The position numbers and the translations under genes are program-made. The notes below the pieces were generated by a model. That model was not told the DNA's origin and ran no database searches. It saw nothing but the letters and a program-made list of their open reading frames with translations. A DNA stretch of 64,000 nt from Streptomyces nodosus (GTDB taxonomy: Bacteria > Actinomycetota > Actinomycetes > Streptomycetales > Streptomycetaceae), in assembly GCF_008704995.1 (NCBI RefSeq), contig NZ_CP023747.1:1638501-1702500 (forward strand). Reading direction: 5' to 3'. Each line of letters opens with the position of its first letter. The stretch's first letter is position 1. This document shows, piece after piece, positions 27,598-35,788 of the stretch.

Positions 27598-28260
27598 TCA
27601 CGCCTCGGCGGGGGCCTCGGCCGGGGCCTCGCTGGTCTCGGCCTCCGCGGTCTCGGCCTCGGCGGCGTTCTGCGAGCGGCCCGGGTGGGCCTTCGCCTCC
27701 GCCTTGCGGGCCTCCTGCGCCTGACGGGCCTCGGCCATCGCCTCGGTCTTCTTCTTGTGCGGACCGAGGACCATGATCATGTTGCGGCCGTCCTGCTTCG
27801 GGTTCGACTCGACGAAACCGAGGTCCTGGACGTCCTCCGCGAGGCGCTGCAGCAGTCGGTAGCCCAGCTCGGGGCGCGACTGCTCACGGCCACGGAACAT
27901 GATCGTGATCTTGACCTTGTCGCCCTGCTTGAGGAACCGGACGACGTGACCCTTCTTGGTGTCATAGTCGTGCGGGTCGATCTTCGGCCGGAGCTTCATC
28001 TCCTTGATGACCGTGTGCGCCTGGTTCTTGCGCGCCTCACGGGCCTTCATGGCCGACTCGTACTTGAACTTCCCGTAGTCCATGAGCTTGCACACGGGCG
28101 GACGGGCGTTCGCCGCGACCTCGACCAGGTCCAGGTCGTACTCCTGCGCAAGCTCCAGTGCCTTGGCCAGGGGGACGATGCCCACCTGCTCGCCACTGGG
28201 ACCGACAAGTCGCACCTCGGGAACGCGAATCCGGTCGTTGATGCGGGGCTCGGCGCTGAT
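27598..28260 (-). CDS. infC: Translation initiation factor IF-3, probable ATC start
   Basis: 220 aa if initiated at ATC 28260: [20 protein letters not shown], matching the usual IF-3 N-terminus. AGGAGG at 28270-28265 lies 4 nt before this codon. No ATG, GTG or TTG with a ribosome site lies in frame nearby; the codon for V at 28284 is GTA, and a GTG at 28335 lacks a site. IF-3 genes are known for AUU, AUC or AUA starts that IF-3 itself discriminates against, giving autoregulation. Domains: N-terminal residues 1-75, linker ([10 protein letters not shown]), C-terminal 80-165. The C-terminal Ala/Glu-rich tail (about 45 residues) is an actinobacterial extension. Confidence 0.93.
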   Translation of the reverse strand: MSAEPRINDRIRVPEVRLVGPSGEQVGIVPLAKALELAQEYDLDLVEVAANARPPVCKLMDYGKFKYESAMKAREARKNQAHTVIKEMKLRPKIDPHDYDTKKGHVVRFLKQGDKVKITIMFRGREQSRPELGYRLLQRLAEDVQDLGFVESNPKQDGRNMIMVLGPHKKKTEAMAEARQAQEARKAEAKAHPGRSQNAAEAETAEAETSEAPAEAPAEA

Positions 28261-28270
28261 GGATCCTCCT
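28258..28270 (-). promoter_or_regulatory. infC ribosome binding site and non-canonical ATC start
   Basis: On the minus strand the sequence reads AGGAGG-ATCC-ATC. The near-perfect Shine-Dalgarno sequence fixes the start at an ATC codon, and no standard start codon lies at an acceptable distance. Confidence 0.75.
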
Positions 28271-28672
28271 CGGTAGCACCATACGGCCGCCTGGCAGACA
28301 GCCGCGTATGTCCGTTTGACATGGGGACCAACCACCGCGGCACACGAAAAATGCCCCGGACGGTACACAGGCGGGACTCCGAACGATCCGGAGCACCGCC
28401 GCGGTGGACCGCGGGGCGCACATTCGGGCGACTCCACCGTCCGTACGGAACGGTGGGGGCCGCCTGACCGGTGACCCGCCGCCCCGGAGGGCGGTCAGGT
28501 GGGAGATCGGAGCCTCCACTTGAGGGCCGGACAACTACCGCGTCCGGCCGGTCGTCCCACAAGGCTAGCAGCTCCCCGGGGGCGGCGCGAACCGGTGTGC
28601 ACCGTCCGCCCCGGGGCCCCGGGGCGGGCCTCCCGTGCGGGCGGGAGCGTGCCGGGGCCTATCGTGTGGGGC
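28261..28672. other. 412-bp divergent intergenic region between infC and the DUF1844 gene
   Basis: Contains the infC 5' leader, including an imperfect hairpin (CATACGCGGC paired with GCCGTATG, about 28282-28309) immediately before the ribosome site, and a compact near-palindrome CCACCGT/ACGGTGG at 28434-28456. An inverted pair around 28498-28522 lies nearer the DUF1844 gene. No gene is supported here. Confidence 0.5.
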
Positions 28673-29050
28673 ATGAGTGACACCTCCCCCGAGGAAGCCC
28701 CGGCCTCCCCCGAGAACCCCGGCTTCGACGCCATGACCCGTGACATCGCGGAGGTCCCCGCGGTCGAGGTGATCGTGACGGTCGCCGTCAATCTGATGAG
28801 CGCCGCCGCCGTGAAGCTCGGCCTGACCGAGGAGGGCGAGCAGTACAAGGACCTGGACGAGGCCCGCAAGCTGGTGGCAGCCCTCGCCGGTCTGCTGGAC
28901 GCGAGCGCGACGGAGATCAGTTCCTTCCACGCGGGCCCACTGCGCGACGGCCTGAAATCGCTCCAGCTGGCGTTCCGCGAGGCGTCGCTCGTCCCGGACG
29001 AGCCGGGCCAGGGGCCGGGGGAGAAGTACACCGGCCCCGTCTACGGCTAG
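28673..29050 (+). CDS. DUF1844 family protein
   Basis: 125 aa from ATG 28673. The core DIAEVPAVEVIVTVAVNLMSAAAVKLGLTEEG, then DLDEARKLVAALAGLLDA, is the DUF1844 helical domain. Acidic, Pro-rich ends flank it. The gene is commonly next to infC in actinobacteria, here divergent from it, hinting at a translation- or membrane-linked role that is not established. Confidence 0.85.
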   Translation: MSDTSPEEAPASPENPGFDAMTRDIAEVPAVEVIVTVAVNLMSAAAVKLGLTEEGEQYKDLDEARKLVAALAGLLDASATEISSFHAGPLRDGLKSLQLAFREASLVPDEPGQGPGEKYTGPVYG

Positions 29051-29061
29051 CCGTTCCGTCC

Positions 29062-29085
29062 CCGGCCGGTCCCACGACCGGCCGG
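29062..29085. terminator. Convergent terminator hairpin
   Basis: Perfect 10-bp inverted repeat CCGGCCGGTC/GACCGGCCGG with a 4-nt loop, between the convergent DUF1844 and SseB genes. Confidence 0.65.
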
Positions 29086-29134
29086 ACGTCCCGGCCGGTT
29101 CACCGCTGCGGCGGACGGACCGGCCGCTTCCGTT

Positions 29135-29893
29135 TCAGCCACGCACGAACAGGGGCTCGCCCGGAGGCGTCGTCCCGGCCGGCAGCACCGCCAGGTCGAG
29201 GCCGCGCACCAGGCGGGCCCTCAGCGTCTCGTCCTGCGCCAGGCGCCGCGCCACGGCGCGTACGGCCTCGCCCGGGGCGGCGGCCGGGTCGAGGACGAGC
29301 GCCAGGACGCCGTCGGCCTGTCCCGGGCCGAGAGAGGCGCTCAGCACGGCGGACTCCGCGGCCACCGCGACCCGTACGGCCTCGGTCACGGCCGGGTCCT
29401 GGAGCGGATCGGTCGTCCTGCGGCCCTCGGCGAGGGCGAGCAGTGTGGGCCCGGTCAGCTCGAAGGCGACCGGCCCCGCCATGTCCAGCACGATCGTGTC
29501 GGCCTTCTCGTGCGCCGCGGCCCTCAGGGCCTGGTGCAGCGGGACGGCGACGGGACGGGCCGCCGGGTCCCAGCGGGCCAGCGACTCGGTGGAGGTGAAG
29601 GCGGGCAGGGCGGTACGGTCGCCGGCCTTCAGGGTGGGGACGGCCATCTCGCTGGTCTTCTCCCGGGGCAGCCCGGCCCCCCGCCCGCAGGCGTGCCCCT
29701 CCTCGCCGGCCTCCTCCAGCTCGCCGAGCACGGCCACCACGGGGACCAGCAGCCGGGTGCCTTCGAGGGCCTCCAGCACCGGGCCCACGGCGGTGCGGTC
29801 CTCGGCCCAGGCGGCCAGCGCCGCGGTCAGCCGGGGGTCGGCGGACCCGTCGTCGTCGGAGTAGCCGGGGTCGGGAATGTTCTTGTTCGCCAC
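29135..29893 (-). CDS. SseB-family protein
   Basis: 252 aa from GTG 29893 (VANKNIPDPGYSDDDG). The N-terminal half is the SseB domain (RLTAALAAWAEDRTAVGPVLEALEGTRLLVPVV, MAVPTLKAGDRTALPAFTSTESLARWDP, AFELTGPTLLAL). The C-terminal 90 residues form an SseB-like alpha/beta domain. Its E. coli relative alters serine sensitivity; the biochemical role is unknown. Cytoplasmic. Confidence 0.85.
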   Translation of the reverse strand: MANKNIPDPGYSDDDGSADPRLTAALAAWAEDRTAVGPVLEALEGTRLLVPVVAVLGELEEAGEEGHACGRGAGLPREKTSEMAVPTLKAGDRTALPAFTSTESLARWDPAARPVAVPLHQALRAAAHEKADTIVLDMAGPVAFELTGPTLLALAEGRRTTDPLQDPAVTEAVRVAVAAESAVLSASLGPGQADGVLALVLDPAAAPGEAVRAVARRLAQDETLRARLVRGLDLAVLPAGTTPPGEPLFVRG

Positions 29894-30007
29894 GGTCACC
29901 GACCCTATCGGGGGTCCGGGACGCACCCGGGCCGGGGATGCCCGCCGCGGCCGTACCACCCCGTACCGCCCCCTCCGCCCCGGTCCACGGCCGGTCCTCC
30001 CGGGGGC

Positions 30008-30053
30008 CGCTCAGGGCCTCTCGCCGCTCAGGGTCCCTCGGGTGCGCTCAGGG
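30008..30053 (+). promoter_or_regulatory. Three direct CGCTCAGGG repeats
   Basis: Exact copies of CGCTCAGGG at 30008-30016, 30025-30033 and 30045-30053 (spacing 17 and 20), upstream of the gene at 30130. They resemble the CTCAGAG elements at 1112-1138 and may be a regulator-binding array. Confidence 0.4.
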
Positions 30054-30129
30054 TTTTCTCATCGACACCTGAAGCGGATCTCATGTCCGTCCCACGGCAC
30101 GCACAGCCTCGGTCCCGAGCATCGCGGCC

Positions 30130-31071
30130 ATGAGCTCCCGCAGAGCCCGCAGCCACCGCGCCCGCCGCCGTCGCGCCCGCCCGGCGCGACACCGCCGGTG
30201 GCTGTGCGCGGCACTGGTGCCGGCCGTCGTCGGGACGGTCGCCGGGACGGTGTATGTGAAGGAGCGGGCGCACGCCGCCGGGGGCGCCGTATCGTCGGCA
30301 CCCTCGTCGTCGCCCACGGCCCGTCAGGAGGCATCGGTGGAAGCCGCAGAACCCCGGGAGGACCGGGACGCGCTGCTGGAGAAGGCCATGGAGTCCGTGA
30401 CCGTCGAGGACGGCGCGAAGGTGGCCGTGGCGGTGCTCGACCCGGACTCCGGTGACTCCGCCCGGTACGGCGACGGCACCTTCGACACCGCGAGCATCGT
30501 GAAGGTCGACATCCTGGCGGCACTGCTGCTCCAGGCGCAGGACGCGCACCGGCGGCTGACCGCACAGGAGAGGTCGTACGCCACGGCGATGATCGAGAAC
30601 AGCGACAACGCCTCCGCCTCGGCGCTGTGGGACGCGATCGGGCGGGCGGACGGTCTCGACCGCGCCAACAAGCGCCTCGGGTTGACGGACACCGCGGGCG
30701 GCGAGGGCACGCTGTGGGGGCTGACCCGGACGACGGCCGCCGACCAGCTCGCCCTGCTGCGGCAGGTGTTCGGGGAGGAGTCCCTGCTGAGCCAGGCCTC
30801 GCGGACGTATGTGCGGGGGCTCATGGAGGAGATCGCCGAGGACCAGAGCTGGGGCGTGTCCGCCGTCGCCGACGGCTCCCGGTGGGCGCTGAAGAACGGC
30901 TGGCTGCCGCGCAGCACGACCGGGCTGTGGGACATCAACAGCATCGGGCGCGTCACGGCCGGCGGTCACGACTATCTGGTGGCGGTGCTGTCGGACGGCA
31001 ACTCCACGAAGGCCGAGGGGATCTCCCTGGTGGAGGCGGCCGCGCGGGCCGCGGTGGCCGCGTTCGGCTGA
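30130..31071 (+). CDS. Secreted beta-lactamase-fold serine hydrolase
   Basis: 313 aa. A very Arg-rich N-terminus leads to one hydrophobic helix (about 24-41), so it is exported or anchored. The class-A-like active site is visible: S122-x-x-K125 in ASIVKVD, the SDN motif at 158-160 in IENSDNASA, and KNG in WALKNGW in place of KTG/KSG. The omega-loop glutamate typical of true class A penicillinases is not evident. It may be a DD-peptidase-like or non-hydrolytic relative rather than a resistance enzyme. Terminal VAVLSDGNST matches the family's last strands. Confidence 0.82.
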   Translation: MSSRRARSHRARRRRARPARHRRWLCAALVPAVVGTVAGTVYVKERAHAAGGAVSSAPSSSPTARQEASVEAAEPREDRDALLEKAMESVTVEDGAKVAVAVLDPDSGDSARYGDGTFDTASIVKVDILAALLLQAQDAHRRLTAQERSYATAMIENSDNASASALWDAIGRADGLDRANKRLGLTDTAGGEGTLWGLTRTTAADQLALLRQVFGEESLLSQASRTYVRGLMEEIAEDQSWGVSAVADGSRWALKNGWLPRSTTGLWDINSIGRVTAGGHDYLVAVLSDGNSTKAEGISLVEAAARAAVAAFG

Positions 31072-31093
31072 CGGCGGGGCGAGGGGCGCCGGT

Positions 31094-32290
31094 TCAGTGG
31101 CTCCCGGGGTGCGTTCTGCCGCGGCCGCGCCACAGCGCCACCGCCGCCGCCAGCAGGACCAGGCCCAGGCCGCCCGCGCCCAGCCCCACCCAGCCCGGGG
31201 AGTGCGCGCCGCCGCGCTCCGGGTCGGGGCCCGGACCGAAGTACCTCTCGCCGTACGCCGCTGCCTGCAGACCCTCCGGCTTCAGGTTCCGGGCCGCCTC
31301 GAGCGCCGCTGCGGGGTCGATGAGGCCGTAGCCGCGCGAGTCGTCGCGGCCTCCGGTGGGGGCGTTGCGGGCCGTCTTCTCCAGGAGCTCTTTGATCTGG
31401 GCCGGGGTCAGTTCCGGGTGGACGGCTCTGATCAGCGCGACGGTGCCCGAGACGAAGGCGGACGCCGCGCTGGTGCCCCAGCCCTCGAAGTACTTGCGGT
31501 TGGAGTCGGCGATGACGACGTCCACTCCGGGCGCGCTGACGCTGGCGTACCAGCGGCGGGTGGAGAAGGCGGCACGGGTGCCGTAGCGGTCGACGGCGGT
31601 CGCGGCGATGACGCCCGGGTAGGCCGCCGGGTAGGAGATGTGGTCGCCCTTCTCTCCGCCGTTGCCGGCCGAGGCGACGACGGCGATGCCCTTCTTCAGG
31701 GCGTACTGCACCGCCTCGTCCTCGGCCGGTTCGGGGTGCGCGGACGCGGAGTCGTCGCCGAGGGAGAGATTGATGACGTCGGCGCCGTGGTCGGCGGCCC
31801 AGCGGATGCCTTCCGCGAGGGCGTTGCCCCGGGAGTTGCGGGCCCTCGGCCGGGCCTTGTCGCCGTCCTCGAGGATCACGCGGACGGGGAGGATCTTCGC
31901 CTCGGGGGCGATGCCCAGGACGCCGTCGGCGTTCCCTGCGCCGTGGCCGTGCGCGGCGATGATGCCGGCCATGGCGGTGCCGTGGTGGGCCCAGACCTCG
32001 TCCCCGGGCCCGGCGCCGAAGCCGACCATGTCCTTGCCGTCGAGGACGTTGCCGATCAGGTCCGGGTGGGTGGCGTCGACACCGGTGTCGAGGACGGCGA
32101 CGGTGATTCCCTTGCCCTGGGTGGTCCGCCATGCCTCCTGGGCGTGCAGGGCGTCCAGCGCCCACTGCTGGGCGCGTATCCCGTCGGCGTGCGCGGCGGT
32201 GGGGGGCAGCAGGGCGAGGGAGCCGGCGAGGAGCAGGGGGAGAAGCCGGATGCCGTTCCGGCGGATGCTCATGAGGGCTGCTCCGTTCAT
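31094..32290 (-). CDS. Mycosin-like subtilisin protease (S8), membrane anchored
   Basis: 398 aa. A signal peptide (LLPLLLAGSLALLPPTAAHA) is followed by the subtilase domain with D68 (VAVLDTGVDATHPD), H103 (HHGTAMAGIIAA) and S274 (GTSAASAFVSG). A C-terminal helix (GLGLVLLAAAVALW) and basic tail anchor it. This is the mycosin (type VII secretion-associated) layout. No ESX gene (EccB/C/D, WXG100) is nearby. The ATG at 32290 overlaps the upstream gene's stop (ATGA); ATG 32272 is an alternative. The upstream membrane protein is probably its partner. Confidence 0.88.
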   Translation of the reverse strand: MNGAALMSIRRNGIRLLPLLLAGSLALLPPTAAHADGIRAQQWALDALHAQEAWRTTQGKGITVAVLDTGVDATHPDLIGNVLDGKDMVGFGAGPGDEVWAHHGTAMAGIIAAHGHGAGNADGVLGIAPEAKILPVRVILEDGDKARPRARNSRGNALAEGIRWAADHGADVINLSLGDDSASAHPEPAEDEAVQYALKKGIAVVASAGNGGEKGDHISYPAAYPGVIAATAVDRYGTRAAFSTRRWYASVSAPGVDVVIADSNRKYFEGWGTSAASAFVSGTVALIRAVHPELTPAQIKELLEKTARNAPTGGRDDSRGYGLIDPAAALEAARNLKPEGLQAAAYGERYFGPGPDPERGGAHSPGWVGLGAGGLGLVLLAAAVALWRGRGRTHPGSH

Positions 32291-34269
32291 GAGGACCTCT
32301 CCGTCTTCTCCGCGGCCGGGGTGACGCTCTTGCGGAGGGCGGTTCCGATGCGGTCGGCGAGCCCGACCGCGTCATGGCCGAGTCCCGCCTGGGCGGGGGC
32401 CGAGGTGGCGCCGCTCTCCATCGCCTTCTCGGCGGGCAGTGGTTCGGTGACGGTGCGGCCGTCGGCGAAGCCGGAGACGGCGTAGACGACGACGGGCATG
32501 TCGGTGCGGACCGTGAGCGTCCAGGAGGCGCGCTGGGCGTCGCCGAAGCCCTCGGCGACGGTGCCCCGCGCGGCGTACGGACGGGGCATCAGGTCGGTGC
32601 GCCGGTCCAGGCCCTCCTTGGTGAAGCGGCTGTTCAGGGCCGCCATGCCGGCGGCGTCGGCCCGGGTGAACAGCAGGCCCACGGTGATGACATGGCTGCC
32701 GGTCGCGTCCGTGTAGGTGGCGCGCAGCAGCCGCTGGCAGCCGGCCGGGGCGAGGGCCTTGTGCAGCAGGGGGTCGAAGGCGTCCTTGCAGTCGCCGTCC
32801 GGGGCGACTGCAATGCGCGTCCAGCTGCGGTGGGCACCGCCGGGACCCGCCTCAGGGCCGTCGACGGCCGCCGGGAAGAGCTGGTCGACGGGGAGGTTGT
32901 GCCAGGCGCCCGAGGCGACGGCGAACGGGCCGCGCGCCTCGTCCTGCGGGTCGTCCCCGGTGAGCCAACTGCCGGTGACGGCACCGCCGATGAGCCCGAG
33001 GCCGAGCACCAGACAGGCGGCGGCCGCGGCGGCCCGGGGCGGACGCCCGCCGAGGCCCCGGGGGCGCAGGGTGTCGATGTCACGGGTGTCGGGCCGGGCG
33101 AGGGTCACGGAGGGGCGGACGACCCCGGTCTCGTCGTACGGCTGCCGCAGGCGTGCGGTGGTCTCGACGATCCCGTCGGCGGGCACCGGCACGCCGCTGG
33201 GCGCGGTGCCGTCGCCCGTCGGGGGCGCGTCCGGGAAGCGCGCGGAGGCCATGGGCGGGGGCGGGCCGAACGCTCCGCTCCGCCCCTCGTGCGACCGCTC
33301 GGGGTGGGGCGGAAGCAGACGCTCCGAGGAACCCCCGCGGTCCGCGGAGGGCGGTCCGGCGGGGCCGCCCTGCCGGGGCAGCCCCCCTGCCGTGGGCGGC
33401 TGCTCGGGCCGCGGCGGGACCGGGGACGGGCCGACGGACGACGCCTGAGCCGGGACGGGAGCGCCGGGGCGCGACATGTCCCGCACCACCGGCGGCTGTT
33501 CGGGCCGCGCCGGCACGGAGGCCCTGCGGGCGGACGGCACCTGACCCGACACGGGGGCGCCTGGGCGAAAGCCGTCCCCCGCCGCACGCGTCTGCTCGAA
33601 GCGCGACGAAACCGAGGAAGGGCCCACGGACGACGTCTGCCCTGTCACAGGGGCGCCCGGCCCGGACATCTCCCCCGCCATCGACGGCCGTTCCGGACCC
33701 GACGGCACCGGGGCCCTACGGGCGGACGGCACCTGGCCGGGTGCCGGACGCTCCGACTCCCCCGCACCGAGCCGCACCGGGGACCGGCCGGGGGGCGACG
33801 CCTGATCCGACACGGGGGCACCGAGGCGAGAGGGGTCTCCCGCCGCACGCGCCTGGTCGAAGCGCGACGAAACCGACGAGGGGCCCGCAGAGGGCGTCTG
33901 CCCGGTCACAGGAGCGCCCAGCCCGGACATGTCCCCCGCCATCGACGGCCGTTCCGGACCCGACGGCACCGGGGCCCTACGGGCGGACGGCACCTGGCCG
34001 GGTGCCGGACGCTCCGACTCCCCCGCACCGAGCCGCTGTTCGGGTCGCTGCGGCACCTGCGACCGACCGGCGGACGACGCCTGGCCGGGGACGGGGGCGC
34101 CCGGGTGGGGCGTGGTTCCCGCAGTCGGGGGGTGGCTGGGGCGGGGCGGGATCGTTTCTGTGTCGGGGGGTGCCGACCCCGGTGGGTTCTGGGGGGCGGG
34201 AGCGGTGTGGTCCATGGGCGGGGTCGCGGGGCGCGGCGGGAAGGAGGCGCGGCGCGCTTCCGTGCTCAT
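32287..34269 (-). CDS. Proline-rich repeat membrane protein coupled to mycosin
   Basis: 660 aa from ATG 34269. Residues 1-410 are low complexity, rich in Pro, Ser, Gly and Arg, with a tandem duplication of about 87 residues (units with ERPAPGQVPSARRAPVPSG and GPSSVSSRF). One transmembrane helix (AAAAAACLVLGLGLIGGAV) follows, then a globular outer domain of about 210 residues with CKDAFDPLLHKALAPAGCQ, where two cysteines could pair. The disordered part is predicted cytoplasmic and the globular part outside. I do not recognise a named domain. Translational coupling to the protease suggests a shared secretion or processing job. Confidence 0.75.
   Translation of the reverse strand: MSTEARRASFPPRPATPPMDHTAPAPQNPPGSAPPDTETIPPRPSHPPTAGTTPHPGAPVPGQASSAGRSQVPQRPEQRLGAGESERPAPGQVPSARRAPVPSGPERPSMAGDMSGLGAPVTGQTPSAGPSSVSSRFDQARAAGDPSRLGAPVSDQASPPGRSPVRLGAGESERPAPGQVPSARRAPVPSGPERPSMAGEMSGPGAPVTGQTSSVGPSSVSSRFEQTRAAGDGFRPGAPVSGQVPSARRASVPARPEQPPVVRDMSRPGAPVPAQASSVGPSPVPPRPEQPPTAGGLPRQGGPAGPPSADRGGSSERLLPPHPERSHEGRSGAFGPPPPMASARFPDAPPTGDGTAPSGVPVPADGIVETTARLRQPYDETGVVRPSVTLARPDTRDIDTLRPRGLGGRPPRAAAAAACLVLGLGLIGGAVTGSWLTGDDPQDEARGPFAVASGAWHNLPVDQLFPAAVDGPEAGPGGAHRSWTRIAVAPDGDCKDAFDPLLHKALAPAGCQRLLRATYTDATGSHVITVGLLFTRADAAGMAALNSRFTKEGLDRRTDLMPRPYAARGTVAEGFGDAQRASWTLTVRTDMPVVVYAVSGFADGRTVTEPLPAEKAMESGATSAPAQAGLGHDAVGLADRIGTALRKSVTPAAEKTERSS
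33671..34036. repeat. In-frame 261-bp direct repeat inside the Pro-rich gene
   Basis: A 105-bp block at 33671-33775 is identical to 33932-34036, offset exactly 261 bp (87 codons). Flanking sequence is similar but diverged. Shorter related motifs extend the array on both sides. Exact identity points to recent unequal exchange or gene conversion. Confidence 0.85.
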
Positions 34270-34561
34270 GCACCCCCCGTTTCGTTGTGGCCGGGCCGCC
34301 CCGGGGTCCGCCCGGGGGTCCGGCCGCCCGTCGGGAGCGGCCGGTCTGCGTGGTGCGGGGCCGTCACCCGTCCTGGGCAGGCATACCCGCGCGGCCGGAC
34401 GCCCATCCCAGACGTGCGTACCCGGGCGGAGCCGACGCTTCCCCACGTGCGCGTCACTCTACGGGTTGAACGGCCCCGCGCGGGCACCGGTCCGCAGCAC
34501 CGGGGCATCTGCCCGGAACATCCCCCTACCCTGCGGTAATCGCGTCTGGCAGGCTGCGGTC

Positions 34562-35764
34562 ATGACTGCCCGCGCCGCAGACCGGGCCCGCTACGACCGG
34601 GCCACCGCCTCTCTCGACGCCCCCCTCGCGATCGTGGACCTGGAGGCGTTCGACGCCAACGCCGACGACGTCCTGCGCAGGGCAGCGGGCAAGCCGGTGC
34701 GCGTCGCGACCAAGTCCGTGCGGTGCCGTGCCCTGCTCCGACGCGTCCTGGCCCGGGACGGTTTCTCGGGGGTCATGTCCTTCACCCTCGCCGAGTCCCT
34801 GTGGCTGGCCAGGGCCGGTTTCGACGACGTCCTGCTCGCCTACCCCTCGGCCGACCGGCAGGGTTTCGCCGAGCTGACCGGCGACCCCGAGCTCGCCGCC
34901 GCCGTCACGGTGATGGTCGACGACCCGGCCCAGCTGCGCCTGATCGACGACGCCCGCCGCAGCCGCGGTGAAGTGGTGCGGGTCTGCCTGGAGTTGGACA
35001 CCTCGCTGAAGCTGCTGGGCGGCCGGGTGAGGGTGGGCGCACGGCGCTCACCGCTGCACTCCCCCGCCCAGATGGCCGAGTTGGCCCGGAGCGTGGCCCG
35101 CAGCCCCGGTTTCCGGCTGGTGGGGATCATGGCGTACGAGGGCCATGTCGCCGGTGTCGGCGACGCGGTGGCCGGGCGCCCGCTGCGCTCCGGGGCCGTC
35201 CGGCTGATGCAGACCGCCGCCCGCAGGGAGCTCGCGCGGCGGCGCGCCGAAGTGGTGGACGCCGTACGGGCCGTGGCGCCGGATCTGGAGTTCGTCAACG
35301 GCGGCGGTACGGGCAGTGTGCAGTACACGGCGGCGGAGGACGCGGTGACCGAGATAGCCGCGGGCTCCGGGCTGTACATGCCGAGGCTGTTCGACAACTA
35401 CTCCTCGTTCCGGGGGCGTCCGGCCGCGCTGTTCGCCCAGCCGGTCGTCCGCAGGCCCGGCGTCGGGGTGGTGACCGTGCTGGGCGGCGGCTATCCGGCG
35501 TCGGGCCCCGCCGGGCGCGACCGGCTGCCCGTCCCGTATCTGCCCGAGGGTCTGGCGTACGACCCTCAGGAGGGGCCGGGCGAGGTGCAGACACCCCTGC
35601 TGGGCGCCCCCGCCGACGACCTTCTCATCGGGGACAAGGTGTGGTTCCGGCACGCCAAGGCGGGCGAGTTGTGCGAGCGTTTCGAGGTGCTGCACCTGGT
35701 CGAGGGCGACCAGGTGACGGCGACCGTGCCGACGTATCGCGGCGAGGGCCGTACCTTCCTGTGA
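34562..35764 (+). CDS. PLP-dependent alanine-racemase-fold enzyme (amino acid deaminase/aldolase type)
   Basis: 400 aa from ATG 34562. N-terminal PLP barrel: APLAIVDLEAFDANADDVLRRA, then VRVATKSVRC with the predicted Schiff-base lysine K51, VCLELDTSLKLLGGRVRVGARRSPLHS, GIMAYEGHVAG, and FVNGGGTGSV for phosphate binding. C-terminal domain with VVRRPGVGVVTVLGGGYPASG and DKVWFRHAKAGELCERF, where the His/Cys pair could bind metal as in D-threonine aldolase relatives. It probably acts on D-amino or hydroxy-amino acids. It is the only plus-strand gene between two minus-strand groups. Confidence 0.82.
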   Translation: MTARAADRARYDRATASLDAPLAIVDLEAFDANADDVLRRAAGKPVRVATKSVRCRALLRRVLARDGFSGVMSFTLAESLWLARAGFDDVLLAYPSADRQGFAELTGDPELAAAVTVMVDDPAQLRLIDDARRSRGEVVRVCLELDTSLKLLGGRVRVGARRSPLHSPAQMAELARSVARSPGFRLVGIMAYEGHVAGVGDAVAGRPLRSGAVRLMQTAARRELARRRAEVVDAVRAVAPDLEFVNGGGTGSVQYTAAEDAVTEIAAGSGLYMPRLFDNYSSFRGRPAALFAQPVVRRPGVGVVTVLGGGYPASGPAGRDRLPVPYLPEGLAYDPQEGPGEVQTPLLGAPADDLLIGDKVWFRHAKAGELCERFEVLHLVEGDQVTATVPTYRGEGRTFL

Positions 35765-35788
35765 CGCCCCGCGGCGTGCGGCCGGACG

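Noticed and set aside
33570..34040. Repeated blocks that might suggest a CRISPR array
   Set aside because: The period is 261 bp, in frame, within a Pro-rich coding region; there are no short uniform repeats with unique spacers and no cas genes.
31094..34269. A full type VII secretion locus around the mycosin
   Set aside because: No WXG100, EccB, EccC, EccD or EccE-like gene is present within the window.
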